Of a stretch of 15,120 bases of DNA, positions 6,112 through 14,106 are shown piece by piece. Where the stretch lies: assembly GCA_964369445.1 (NCBI GenBank), contig CAYJFU010000052.1, positions 1 to 15,120 of the forward strand, in the 5' to 3' direction. Made by a program: the position numbers and the translations under genes. The stretch's first letter is position 1; each line of letters starts with the position of its first letter. The notes beneath the pieces were generated by a model that saw nothing but the letters and a program-made list of their open reading frames with translations, was not told the origin of the DNA and did no database searches. The stretch is from CAYJBH01 sp964369445 (GTDB lineage: Bacteria > Bacillota > Clostridia > Oscillospirales > Ruminococcaceae).

Positions 6112-7194
6112 ATGCTTAATAAATTAAAAGAAATTAAACAAAGATATGAGTTTGTCAGCGAGCAGATTACAAAACCGGAGATAATAAGCGATAATGCGCA
6201 GTATCGCCAGTTTATGAAAGAGCATAAAAATCTAACACCGCTTATGGAGAAGTACGACGAGTACACCGCCAAAGAAGCGGAGTTTAACGATGCCAAGTCG
6301 CTACTGGACGACGGGGGTCTGGAGCCGGACTTTAAAGAGATGGTTGTGGCGGAGTATCAGGATGCAAAGCAGGCGTGTGAACAGCTTGCAGAGGAAATTA
6401 AAATACTACTGCTACCAAAAGACGAGGACGACGACAAGAGTATTATCGTTGAAATTCGCGGCGGTGCAGGCGGTGACGAGGCGGCACTTTTTGCCGGCTC
6501 GCTATTCAGGATGTATTCCATGTACGCCGAGCAAAACCGTCTTAAAACTGAGATACTCAATGCAAACGAGACGGATTTGCAGGGGTACAAAGAGATAAGT
6601 TTTTCCATTTCGGGTGAGGGCGCTTACGGTAAGCTTAAATTTGAAAGCGGTGTACACCGTGTTCAACGTGTGCCGGAGACGGAAACACAGGGAAGGATAC
6701 ACACCTCGACGGTGACGGTAGCGGTGTTACCGGAGGTCGAGGAGATCGACTTTGAAATAAACATGTCGGATGTACAGGTGGATACATTTAGAGCATCGGG
6801 CGCAGGCGGTCAGCACGTCAACAAGACCGAGAGTGCAATTAGGCTGACATACACGCCGACGGGACTTGTCGTCGAGTGTCAGGACGAGCGCAGTCAGCAC
6901 AAAAACCGTGACAGAGCCATGAAGATACTGCGCAGTAAATTGTATGAGGAAAAACAGCGCGAGCAAAACGATGCCATCGCTCAGGAGCGCAAAAGTCAGG
7001 TGGGCACCGGTGACCGAAGCGAGAGAATCAGAACATATAACTATCCTCAGGGGCGCGTTACCGACCACCGTATAGGTTTGACGTTATACAAGTTGGACGC
7101 TATATTAAACGGCGATTTGACCGAGATAATCGAAAGCCTTATCACAGCGGACAGAGCGGAAAAACTAAAGGCGAGCACGTCGGATGAGCAGTAA
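6112..7194 (+). CDS. prfA: Peptide chain release factor 1 (RF1)
   Basis: Recognises UAA and UAG stop codons in the ribosomal A site and triggers peptide release. The 360 residues match the family's usual length. The RF1-type PxT anticodon tripeptide is at P188-E189-T190 within RVQRVPETETQGRIHTS; this separates it from RF2, which has SPF. The catalytic GGQ is at 232-234, in SGAGGQHVNKTESAIR. The C-terminal KNRDRAM region is intact. The ATG at 6112 has GAGG 4 nt upstream. It is the first gene of a four-gene operon and overlaps the next by 11 nt (ATGAGCAGTAA). The methyltransferase gene prmC, often next to prfA in Firmicutes, is not in this window. Confidence 0.98.
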   Translation: MLNKLKEIKQRYEFVSEQITKPEIISDNAQYRQFMKEHKNLTPLMEKYDEYTAKEAEFNDAKSLLDDGGLEPDFKEMVVAEYQDAKQACEQLAEEIKILLLPKDEDDDKSIIVEIRGGAGGDEAALFAGSLFRMYSMYAEQNRLKTEILNANETDLQGYKEISFSISGEGAYGKLKFESGVHRVQRVPETETQGRIHTSTVTVAVLPEVEEIDFEINMSDVQVDTFRASGAGGQHVNKTESAIRLTYTPTGLVVECQDERSQHKNRDRAMKILRSKLYEEKQREQNDAIAQERKSQVGTGDRSERIRTYNYPQGRVTDHRIGLTLYKLDAILNGDLTEIIESLITADRAEKLKASTSDEQ

Positions 7195-8167
7195 TACACT
7201 GTTGCTTGCGGCTACTGCTGAGGCGGTGGGCGCCGCGGTGGACATATTAAAAAGCGGCGACGTTGCGGCGCTTCCGACCGAGACGGTGTACGGACTTGCG
7301 GCAAGTTGCGAGAGTGAAAAAGGTATAAAGCGCATATTCGAGGTGAAAAATCGTCCGGCGGACAATCCGCTTATTCTGCACTGCGATGGTGTGGAGATGG
7401 CACAAAAGTATGTGAATGCTACTCAGGACTTTTTGACTTTGGCGCGGCTGTTTTGGCCGGGTCCGCTGACTATCGTTGCAAAGCATGTCGGCAATGTGCC
7501 GTCATGTGTTACCGCCGGTCAGGATACGGTGGCACTTCGTGTGCCGGACAGCAGTTTTTTTCGTGATGTTATAACCGGCCTTGGCTGTGCCGTTGCCGCG
7601 CCGTCCGCCAATATATCAACACGTCCCAGTCCGACGAGCGCACAGCAGGTTATGGCGCAATTAAACGGTCTTGTACCGCTTGTCGTTGACGGCGGCGAGT
7701 GTAATATCGGTGTCGAAAGCAGCATAATCTTTTTAGGCGAACAAACCGTCTTACTGCGACCGGGTGATATCAGCAAAGCTGACCTTGAGCGCGCGCTGGG
7801 GCGGGAGATTAAGACACACACCGACCATGCAACCCCTAAAGCGCCGGGGATGCGCTACCGTCACTATGCCCCCACCTGTGAGGTGGTGCTGTACTGCGGC
7901 GAGAACTTTTCGGGTTTTTTACAGCGCCGGCAGGGCAGTTTCGGTGCGGTATGTTACAGCGAAGAGATGGATTGTGCAAAGTACTGTACCTGCATCGACA
8001 TCGGCGCAAAACAAGACGAAAAGGGGCAACAGCGCCGACTTTTTTCGGTGCTTTCCTCACTTGATGCATACCATTTGCAGACATTTTACATTCATACACA
8101 AAAAGCACACACAGCTATATATAATAGGCTATATAAGGCGGCACAAGGTAAGGTAGTGATTCAATGA
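7184..8167 (+). CDS. L-threonylcarbamoyladenylate synthase, Sua5 type
   Basis: Makes threonylcarbamoyl-AMP from Thr, bicarbonate and ATP, the first step of the t6A37 modification of ANN-decoding tRNAs. The 327 residues match the long Sua5/YwlC form (catalytic YrdC-like domain plus C-terminal Sua5 domain), not the short TsaC form. Motifs: PTETVYGL 31-38, KNRP 55-58 followed by NPLILH, WPGPLT 91-96, PSANIS 140-145, SPTSAQ 149-154, and the linker PGMRYRHYAP at 221-230 that closes over the active site in Sua5. The Sua5 domain ends near the C-terminus in a normal way. The start overlaps the end of prfA by 11 nt with no strong ribosome site of its own, so it is probably translated by coupling. ywlC follows prfA and prmC in Bacillus, so the pairing is a known one. 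Confidence 0.96.
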   Translation: MSSNTLLLAATAEAVGAAVDILKSGDVAALPTETVYGLAASCESEKGIKRIFEVKNRPADNPLILHCDGVEMAQKYVNATQDFLTLARLFWPGPLTIVAKHVGNVPSCVTAGQDTVALRVPDSSFFRDVITGLGCAVAAPSANISTRPSPTSAQQVMAQLNGLVPLVVDGGECNIGVESSIIFLGEQTVLLRPGDISKADLERALGREIKTHTDHATPKAPGMRYRHYAPTCEVVLYCGENFSGFLQRRQGSFGAVCYSEEMDCAKYCTCIDIGAKQDEKGQQRRLFSVLSSLDAYHLQTFYIHTQKAHTAIYNRLYKAAQGKVVIQ

Positions 8168-9372
8168 CCGTTGTAGGTATTACAGGTCGTGCCGGAAGCG
8201 GTAAGTCGGCTTTTGCTAGATATTTTGCCGTTAACGGGTACACGACGATAGATTGCGATGAAATAGCGCACGGCGTACTGAAACAGCCGGATTGCAAAGC
8301 GGAGCTTGTAGGAAGTTTCGGTGCGGATATAGTGGGCGAGGACGGTGAAATCGTCCGCAAAAAGCTCGGGGAGATTGCGTTTTCCAATGAAAAAATGCAC
8401 AGATTACTGGAGCGCATAACCCACAAACATATAAACAAAATAGTGCTCGGAAAGCTTAAAAAAGCGCAGATGCGCGGCGAGATGCTCGTGTTTTTGGACA
8501 TACCGCTGCTTGTGGGCTATCCACTGGAGCGCTATTGTGATAGGATAATTGTCATCCGTGCAGATGCAAAGACCTGCTACAGGCGATTGAATGAGCGAAG
8601 TGGGCTGACTGCCGAACAGGCAAAGCGCCTGCTTGCAAATCAACTGTCGACAAAAAAGCTGTGCGCGGCGGCGGATGTCGTGATAGACAACGACACGACA
8701 CAACAAGAGCTATACGGCAAAGCGGGTGAATTATTGGGTAAACTTTTAGTCAGTGCACGCAAAAACAGGGGTAAGCCGTTACATCGGCGACGCATCAAGC
8801 GCCGTAACGTCAAATGGGTGATACCGATTGCGATAATATTGCTCATTGCGGTGGCGGCAGGGATAGGCACGGTGCTTTCACGGCTGGAAGCGGAGGTCTA
8901 CCGCAAGGACTTTTCAAACGAAGTGTACCGTGCGGCGGCGGCTAACGATCTAGATGCGGACTTGATATTTGCCATTATAAAAACCGAGAGCGATTTTAAC
9001 CCACAGGCGGTATCAAGCGTCGGTGCGCGCGGACTTATGCAGATAACAGAAGACACGTTTGAGTGGATACAGACGCAGATAGACACCGAAAAAGAACACA
9101 CATACGACGATATGTTTGACCCTGCCGTCAACATTGAGTTTGGCAGCTATTACTATAAGCGGTGTCTTGAGCGGTACTCAAACGACATAAGCACAGCGGC
9201 GGCGGCATACCACAGCGGTTGGGGAACGGTGGACGGACTGCTGGAGGACACCGAGTACACGAGTGACGGTCTTGTGCTGACACAGTTCCCTTATGAACAG
9301 ATGAACCTATACGTGCACAAGATACTGACCAATTACGCAAGTTACAAAAATATTTACGGGGAGGCGGCATGA
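8164..9372 (+). CDS. coaE: Dephospho-CoA kinase fused to a membrane-anchored SLT lytic transglycosylase
   Basis: One 402-residue frame holds two proteins usually encoded separately. Residues 1-195 are dephospho-CoA kinase (last step of CoA synthesis): P-loop GRAGSGKS 8-15, DCDEIAH 30-36, LDIPLL 111-116, DRIIVI 126-131 and the lid region around TCYRRLNERSGLT. Residues 199-217 are strongly basic, and 218-237 form one membrane helix. Residues 255-400 are an SLT lytic transglycosylase: catalytic E275 in IIKTESDFNP, SSVGARGLMQI 284-294, and AAYHSGWG 347-354, where His replaces the Asn common in AAYNAG. Basic residues before the helix put the kinase inside and the transglycosylase outside. No stop, frameshift or credible internal start separates the parts. 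ATGA overlaps join it to both neighbours (8164-8167, 9369-9372). A sequencing error removing a stop remains possible. Confidence 0.9.
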   Translation: MTVVGITGRAGSGKSAFARYFAVNGYTTIDCDEIAHGVLKQPDCKAELVGSFGADIVGEDGEIVRKKLGEIAFSNEKMHRLLERITHKHINKIVLGKLKKAQMRGEMLVFLDIPLLVGYPLERYCDRIIVIRADAKTCYRRLNERSGLTAEQAKRLLANQLSTKKLCAAADVVIDNDTTQQELYGKAGELLGKLLVSARKNRGKPLHRRRIKRRNVKWVIPIAIILLIAVAAGIGTVLSRLEAEVYRKDFSNEVYRAAAANDLDADLIFAIIKTESDFNPQAVSSVGARGLMQITEDTFEWIQTQIDTEKEHTYDDMFDPAVNIEFGSYYYKRCLERYSNDISTAAAAYHSGWGTVDGLLEDTEYTSDGLVLTQFPYEQMNLYVHKILTNYASYKNIYGEAA

Positions 9373-10766
9373 GCGACAAGGATGTTTTAAAAGCACTGAA
9401 AAAGGATTTGTTTATCGAGGGCGAAATTGATAAGGAATTTTTGCAAAACAACGCCGAGAGCATAAGGAAGTTTGCTGCAGATTATGCTGACTTTTTAAAG
9501 GGAAGCTTTACCGAGCGCATGTGCGCCGCGACGACCGAGCGTTTTTTACTGTCCGAGGGTTACAAGCACTACAGCGGTGATGTTGCCCTCACCCCCGGCG
9601 CGAGGTTTTTTATCAAGTGCAAGGAAAAAGGACTCGCGGCGATCAACATCGGAAGTGCACCGCTGTCGGAGGGTGTGCGTATTATAGCGACACACATAGA
9701 CGCACCGCGCCTTGATTTAAAGCCAAAACCGTTAGTGCAACAGGATAACGCCGCCTATTTCAAAACACACTACTACGGCGGCATAAAAAAATATCAATGG
9801 GCAGCGATACCGCTTGCGCTTTGCGGTGCAATCTACCGCAAAGACGGTACGAGGGTGGAACTGAGTGTTGGCCTCAGTGAGGATGATCCGGTGTTTACGG
9901 TGTGCGACCTGTTGCCCCACCTTGCAAAGGAGCAAAACGAGCGCAAACTGCCGGACGTGCTCAAAGGCGAGGAACTCAACGTCATAATAGCAAACCTACC
10001 GGACATGGAACACGAGGACGGCGAGGCGGTAAAGCTTGCTGTCATGCGCCTGTTACATGCCGAGTACGGCATTACGGAACACGACTTTTTGAGGGCGGAA
10101 CTTGAAATTGTACCGGCACTGCCGCCGCGCGATGTCGGCTTTGACAGGGCGCTGATCGGCGGATACGGTCACGATGACAGAAGTTGCAGTTTTGCGGCTT
10201 TACAGGCACTTGTCGAGTCACAGTGTAACGAAAAGACCTCTATTGTTATGTTTGCCGATAAAGAGGAGATAGGAAGTGTCGGCCCTGCCGGACTTGCCGG
10301 AGATTTTTTAAAGAATATACTAGGAAGTCTTTGTAGCAAGACCGAAACGGATTATCTTTGCATGGTTGACAAAAGCCATGTCATCTCCGGCGATGTTGCT
10401 GCGGCGTATGATGCACGCTTTGCCTCGGCTTTTGACAAACAAAACAGTGCTTTCCTCGGACGTGGAGCTGTGCTGTGCAAATACACCGGTGCACGCGGCA
10501 AGTCCGGCGCAAATGATGCCTCTGCCGAGATGATGAGCTTTATCACCGGCGTTTTGGAGCAAAGCAGCGCACCGTTCCAAGCGGCGGAGCTCGGTGCGGT
10601 GGATGCCGGCGGCGGTGGTACCGTTGCTGAGTTTATGGGCAACATGGGCTTTGAGACGGTGGACATCGGTGTGGCGGTTGCCTCCATGCACTCGCCGTTT
10701 GAGGTTATATCCAAAGCCGATCTTTACAGTTTGTTGTTGATTTATAGAAAATTCTTTGAAATTTAG
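9369..10766 (+). CDS. M18 family metallo-aminopeptidase (aspartyl aminopeptidase type)
   Basis: A 465-residue cytoplasmic dinuclear-zinc aminopeptidase that trims N-terminal residues, acidic ones in well-studied members. Motifs in order: ATHIDAPRLD with H109, GGYGHDDR with D269 (bridging position), the catalytic pair ADKEEIGS with E299/E300, and ASMHSPFEV with H441 as the last zinc ligand. The order and spacing match clostridial M18 enzymes, and the length is usual. ATG at 9369 overlaps the upstream stop by 4 nt, making this the last gene of the prfA operon. The pairing with coaE and an SLT gene is functionally unexplained. Substrate preference is not readable from the sequence. Confidence 0.95.
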   Translation: MSDKDVLKALKKDLFIEGEIDKEFLQNNAESIRKFAADYADFLKGSFTERMCAATTERFLLSEGYKHYSGDVALTPGARFFIKCKEKGLAAINIGSAPLSEGVRIIATHIDAPRLDLKPKPLVQQDNAAYFKTHYYGGIKKYQWAAIPLALCGAIYRKDGTRVELSVGLSEDDPVFTVCDLLPHLAKEQNERKLPDVLKGEELNVIIANLPDMEHEDGEAVKLAVMRLLHAEYGITEHDFLRAELEIVPALPPRDVGFDRALIGGYGHDDRSCSFAALQALVESQCNEKTSIVMFADKEEIGSVGPAGLAGDFLKNILGSLCSKTETDYLCMVDKSHVISGDVAAAYDARFASAFDKQNSAFLGRGAVLCKYTGARGKSGANDASAEMMSFITGVLEQSSAPFQAAELGAVDAGGGGTVAEFMGNMGFETVDIGVAVASMHSPFEVISKADLYSLLLIYRKFFEI

Positions 10767-10885
10767 AGCAATTTTTTGCTGTGCGGCATAGTATATTAAT
10801 GTCAATGGCTAAAGAAAGTATGAAACGTTTTTAGTAGGGGTTCTCGTCTTTGTGACATTGTTGCACTTACACGAAGTTCTTATGT

Positions 10886-10929
10886 TTTTTACTTGCCTCC
10901 CCCACCGGTAGCGGGGAGGCAAGTAAAAA
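10886..10929. repeat. Perfect 17-bp inverted repeat (possible dispersed palindrome)
   Basis: The arms at 10886-10902 and 10913-10929 are perfectly complementary, around the 10-nt loop CACCGGTAGC. The core ACTTGCCTCCCC/GGGGAGGCAAGT is very GC-rich in AT-rich surroundings. T-runs lie on the outer 5' side and A-runs on the 3' side on either strand, so it is not a standard terminator, although the hairpin could still stop transcription after the M18 gene. GC-rich palindromes of this kind recur in many gut Firmicutes; whether this one does needs a genome search. The remainder of 10767-10956 shows only a minor AGCAA/TTGCT hairpin near 10768. Confidence 0.8.
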
Positions 10930-10956
10930 GTAAAACAGCTGTTGTACAATAAGTCG

Positions 10957-10985
10957 TTGACACTGTATGCTATATTACATATAAG
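10957..10985 (+). promoter_or_regulatory. Sigma-A-type promoter for recD2
   Basis: TTGACA (10957-10962), a 17-nt spacer and TATAAG (10980-10985). The predicted start, at about 10991-10993, falls on the ATG of the small ORF at 10993. The transcript would therefore be leaderless for that ORF and have a leader of about 110 nt for recD2. Confidence 0.7.
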
Positions 10986-10992
10986 GTGAAAA

Positions 10993-11139
10993 ATGGCCGC
11001 ATTGCATATATTCTTTTGTGCCGTGTTTTTGTTCGGCTTATGGCATATTGCCGACATCGTTATCGCCGCGGCAGACAGGTATGTTTTTAAAATGAAAGAG
11101 GGTGAAAAGGACGTCGGAGCAAGTAAAAGGCATAGTTGA
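10993..11139 (+). CDS. Possible 48-residue single-helix membrane peptide overlapping recD2 start
   Basis: ATG at 10993 opens a 48-codon frame ending TGA at 11137-11139. The peptide has a hydrophobic stretch from about residue 3 to 27 (ALHIFFCAVFLFGLWHIADI...) and a charged tail rich in Lys/Glu. AAGGTG lies 4 nt upstream, but a strong promoter predicts transcription starting at or next to the ATG, which would exclude that ribosome site. The frame overlaps the first 38 nt of recD2 in a different phase, and recD2 has no well-spaced ribosome site of its own. It may therefore act as a leader peptide that couples translation, or it may be chance. I recognise no family. Confidence 0.35.
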   Translation: MAALHIFFCAVFLFGLWHIADIVIAAADRYVFKMKEGEKDVGASKRHS

Positions 11140-13306
11140 AAATATCCTGTTTCAAAACAGCCAAAACGGTTACACAGTTGCCGAGATAATGCACGACGGC
11201 GACCATGTGACCGTTGTGGGTTATACTCCCTCGCTGTGCCCCGGTGAGATGCTGACTGCCGAGGGAACCTTTACGGTGCATTCGAGCTATGGGCGACAGC
11301 TCAACATCGAGAGCTACACAACCGAACTGCCCACCGAAAAAAATGCTATAACCTATTACCTTGCCGGCGGTGCGATAAAGGGTATAGGTCCTGTGACCGC
11401 CTCGCGTATCGTCGAGAGGTTTGGCGAGGACACCTTTGCCGTAATGAGCACCGAACCCGAGCAACTGGCGGTTGTCAGCGGTATCTCTGCGGCTAAGGCA
11501 AAGCAGATAGGGGATGAGTTTAACAAGGTATATGGGCTAAAAGAGGCAATAGTCAGCCTCGGCACTATGGGGGTGTCTGCACAGGTTGCGGTTGCCGCCT
11601 ACAATCAGTATGGCACCGAAGCCGCGCACCTTATGCGCGAAAACGCCTACATAATGTGCGAGCCGCCCATCATGATGGACTTTAGGCTTGCGGATAAAAT
11701 CGCTCAGCAGTTCGCGGTGGAATACGACACGCGTGAGCGGCTTATAGCGGCAATTTACTATGTGTTTCGGCACAATACCAATAACAACGGTCACTGCTGT
11801 TTGCCAAACAGTCGATTTGTGCCCACTGTGGCAGGGTTTGTCGGCATTGAGCAGGAGAGAATACAGGAGCTTGTCGAGCAGGAGTTTGAGGCAGGCAGGC
11901 TTATTTTGCAAAGCTTCGGCGACAAGGATTTTATTTTCCTGCCGGAATTTCACGATACGGAACGCGATATAGCGCTCCGACTGTTGGCGCTAAAGGAGCG
12001 TGGTGACGAGGATGCCCACGACATAGACGCACGCATCGACGATATAGAGCAGAGCGCCGGCATAACATACGCACCACTACAGCGCCGAGCCATTGGCAGG
12101 GCGTTGACACAGGGGGTTTTTGTGTTGTCGGGCGGTCCCGGTACAGGCAAGACGACGACCGTTAACGCCATTATAACGCTACTGGAGCAGTCGATGCAAC
12201 GCGTGGCGCTTGTCGCACCGACAGGGCGCGCCGCCAAGCGAATGAGCGACCTCTGCGCAAGGCCGGCAAGCACTATTCACCGCTTGCTGGAGGTTAGCTT
12301 TACAAAGGGCGAACAGCTTAAATTCAACCGCAACGAGAGCAACCCGTTAAAGCTTGATGTCGTTGTTGTCGACGAGATGTCGATGGTGGACGTGTTTTTG
12401 TTTCAGGCATTATTAAAGGCACTACCCAAAAAGGCGCGGCTTATTATGATAGGCGACTTTGACCAGTTGCCGTCGGTGGGTCCGGGTTGTCTGTTACGCA
12501 GTATTATGGAGAGCGGTGCGGTTGACTGTGTGTCGCTCACCGAGATATTTAGGCAGTCGCAAAACAGCCTTATTGTAAAAAACGCACACCGCATTGTAAA
12601 TGGTCAACTGCCGCAGTTTAACAACAAGACAGGGGATTTTTACTTTATAGAACAGGCAGGCGAGGCGGCACAACAGACGGTGCTGGGGCTTGCGCAGACG
12701 CGGCTTGCCAAAAAGTACGGTTACTCTCCAATATATGACATACAGGTGCTGTGTGCCACCAAGGTAGGTCCTGCCGGAACGGTGGCGCTCAATCCGATGC
12801 TACAGGCGATACTTAACCCACCAAGCGCCGAAAAGCCGGAGATGAAATCCGGCGGCAGAACCTTTCGCATCGGCGACAAGGTGATGCAGATAAAGAACGA
12901 TTACGACATCGAGTTTGAGAGGGAGGACGGCAGTGTCGGTGCCGGTATTTATAACGGTGATATCGGATTTGTCGTCAACATAGATAAACGAATGTCAGAG
13001 GTGCATGTCCGCGTCGACGACAGGGTGTACCGATTTGTTTCGGAACAACTGTCGGAACTGGAACTCGCCTACGCTATAACGATACACAAAAGTCAGGGCA
13101 GTGAGTTTACAGCCGTCATAATGCCGCTCACCGAGGTGCCAAAACGGCTTTGCTATCTCAATCTGTTGTACACCGGCGTTACAAGGGCAAAGGAATTGCT
13201 TGTCATAGTAGGGGAGCAGGAAATACTGGCAACGATGCTTGCCGATAAAAAGTCCTCCTATCGTTTTAGCATGGTAAAGGAATTTTTGAATGAGGCTGAA
13301 AAATAA
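11102..13306 (+). CDS. recD2: RecD2-type (RecD/TraA) SF1B DNA helicase
   Basis: A 5'-3' helicase for DNA repair in organisms without RecBC. Length of 734 residues fits RecD2. Domain order: an OB-like N-terminal domain (GIVENILFQNSQNGYTVAEI), helix-hairpin-helix repeats (YLAGGAIKGIGPVTASRIVERFG), then the two motor domains. Walker A GGPGTGKT is at 344-351, with Walker B DEMSMVD from D424. GDFDQLPSVGPG follows, then EIFRQS, and the UvrD_C_2-type end with TIHKSQGSEF (660-669) and YTGVTRAKELLVI. An in-frame TGA at 11093-11095 limits the start to the GTG at 11102; AAAGAGG directly abuts it, closer than a normal ribosome site, so coupling to the overlapping small ORF is possible. The stop codon TAA (13304-13306) coincides with the first bases of the 161-bp repeat copy 2. 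Confidence 0.97.
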   Translation: MKRTSEQVKGIVENILFQNSQNGYTVAEIMHDGDHVTVVGYTPSLCPGEMLTAEGTFTVHSSYGRQLNIESYTTELPTEKNAITYYLAGGAIKGIGPVTASRIVERFGEDTFAVMSTEPEQLAVVSGISAAKAKQIGDEFNKVYGLKEAIVSLGTMGVSAQVAVAAYNQYGTEAAHLMRENAYIMCEPPIMMDFRLADKIAQQFAVEYDTRERLIAAIYYVFRHNTNNNGHCCLPNSRFVPTVAGFVGIEQERIQELVEQEFEAGRLILQSFGDKDFIFLPEFHDTERDIALRLLALKERGDEDAHDIDARIDDIEQSAGITYAPLQRRAIGRALTQGVFVLSGGPGTGKTTTVNAIITLLEQSMQRVALVAPTGRAAKRMSDLCARPASTIHRLLEVSFTKGEQLKFNRNESNPLKLDVVVVDEMSMVDVFLFQALLKALPKKARLIMIGDFDQLPSVGPGCLLRSIMESGAVDCVSLTEIFRQSQNSLIVKNAHRIVNGQLPQFNNKTGDFYFIEQAGEAAQQTVLGLAQTRLAKKYGYSPIYDIQVLCATKVGPAGTVALNPMLQAILNPPSAEKPEMKSGGRTFRIGDKVMQIKNDYDIEFEREDGSVGAGIYNGDIGFVVNIDKRMSEVHVRVDDRVYRFVSEQLSELELAYAITIHKSQGSEFTAVIMPLTEVPKRLCYLNLLYTGVTRAKELLVIVGEQEILATMLADKKSSYRFSMVKEFLNEAEK

Positions 13307-13464
13307 AGTCGTTCTACTTGAAAAACGACACAAGATTGCCGAGCAGAAATTTCGTCTATCAAGGCGGAGGATTGAGTAATACTGCCGTATTACGATTGAC
13401 GAGAATGAAGGTAGGTTGAACTTCTGCCGGGAAGGTGTGGTGGTCTTCAAGTTGAATGGCTATA
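13304..13464 (+). repeat. 161-bp palindromic (MITE-like) element, copy 2
   Basis: Partner of 3684-3844, of identical length and inverted relative to it. Arms: 13343-13360 pairs with 13410-13427 (16 of 18 positions, four of them G-U if read as + strand RNA). A perfect apical hairpin GTAATAC-TGCC-GTATTAC is at 13376-13393. The outer ends are TAAAGTCGTTCTACTT and, read inward from the right, TATAGCCATTCAACTT. It fills the recD2-comF gap, beginning on the recD2 TAA and ending inside the likely comF 5' end. A TATAAT sequence spans its right edge (13461-13466). Confidence 0.85.
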
Positions 13465-14099
13465 ATATTTTGAACGTAATATTTCCGAAAAGATGCCCGT
13501 TTTGCAACAGCGTTGTGGGCTACCTACCGGCGTGCACCGACTGTGATGCTAACAGCCTGAAACTTGCGACACATATGGTTAATAAGAGTCAAAAGGATAC
13601 GGCGCATTTAGATAATATTGCCGCGCTTTACCGGTATGAGGACGTTGTAAAAAAGGGCATACAGCGCATAAAGTTCGGTGCGGATCGCTCAGCGGCGATA
13701 CAGATGGCACAGCTTTATGCCGACAGTTTTATAGATATGGGTCTGCCGATACCGGACATAGTTGTATGCGTGCCGGATTACAAAAAGGAACATAAAAGTT
13801 TTTCCTTGCCAAACATAATGGCAAAACACCTGTGTGATCGCATCGGTGTGCGTTTTGTCATGCCTATAGAAAAGATAAAAAAGACAGCAAAACAACACAA
13901 TCTAAACCTTGAACAACGACGTAAAAACCTACAGGACAGCTTTGCCGCAAACGGAAGTTTTGATGTGGCCGGACTAAAAATACTGCTTGTTGACGATGTC
14001 ATAACGTCCGGCAATACGCTAAACGAGATGGCAAAAACACTGAAAGCGTGCAAAGCCGAGGTTGTATCGGTTTACACGCTTGCCAGTAGGGAGCTATAA
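13416..14099 (+). CDS. ComF-family protein (zinc finger plus phosphoribosyltransferase fold)
   Basis: Homologous to ComFC/GntX, needed for natural transformation in Bacillus and widespread elsewhere. The N-terminal zinc finger is CPFC...CTDC. Next comes a YRYEDVVKKGIQRIKFGADR segment typical of ComF, then the PRPP-binding loop ILLVDDVITSGNTL near the C-terminus, and the QHNLNLEQRRKNL stretch seen in the family. The length (227 residues from TTG at 13416) is normal. The start is uncertain: in-frame TTG 13416 (GAAGG 4 nt upstream), GTG 13437/13440 (GGGAAGG nearby), TTG 13452 and TTG 13470 are all possible, and there is no ATG. All but the last lie inside repeat copy 2, so the N-terminal residues may be encoded by the inserted element. 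It is convergent with the dehydrogenase gene, 7 nt away. Confidence 0.9.
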   Translation: MNFCREGVVVFKLNGYNILNVIFPKRCPFCNSVVGYLPACTDCDANSLKLATHMVNKSQKDTAHLDNIAALYRYEDVVKKGIQRIKFGADRSAAIQMAQLYADSFIDMGLPIPDIVVCVPDYKKEHKSFSLPNIMAKHLCDRIGVRFVMPIEKIKKTAKQHNLNLEQRRKNLQDSFAANGSFDVAGLKILLVDDVITSGNTLNEMAKTLKACKAEVVSVYTLASREL

Positions 14100-14106
14100 G
14101 TATAGC

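Noticed and set aside
9902..10105. Alternate-frame ORF inside the M18 gene
   Set aside because: It lies wholly within a well-supported conserved gene and has a low-complexity Arg/Gly-rich translation typical of a shadow frame.
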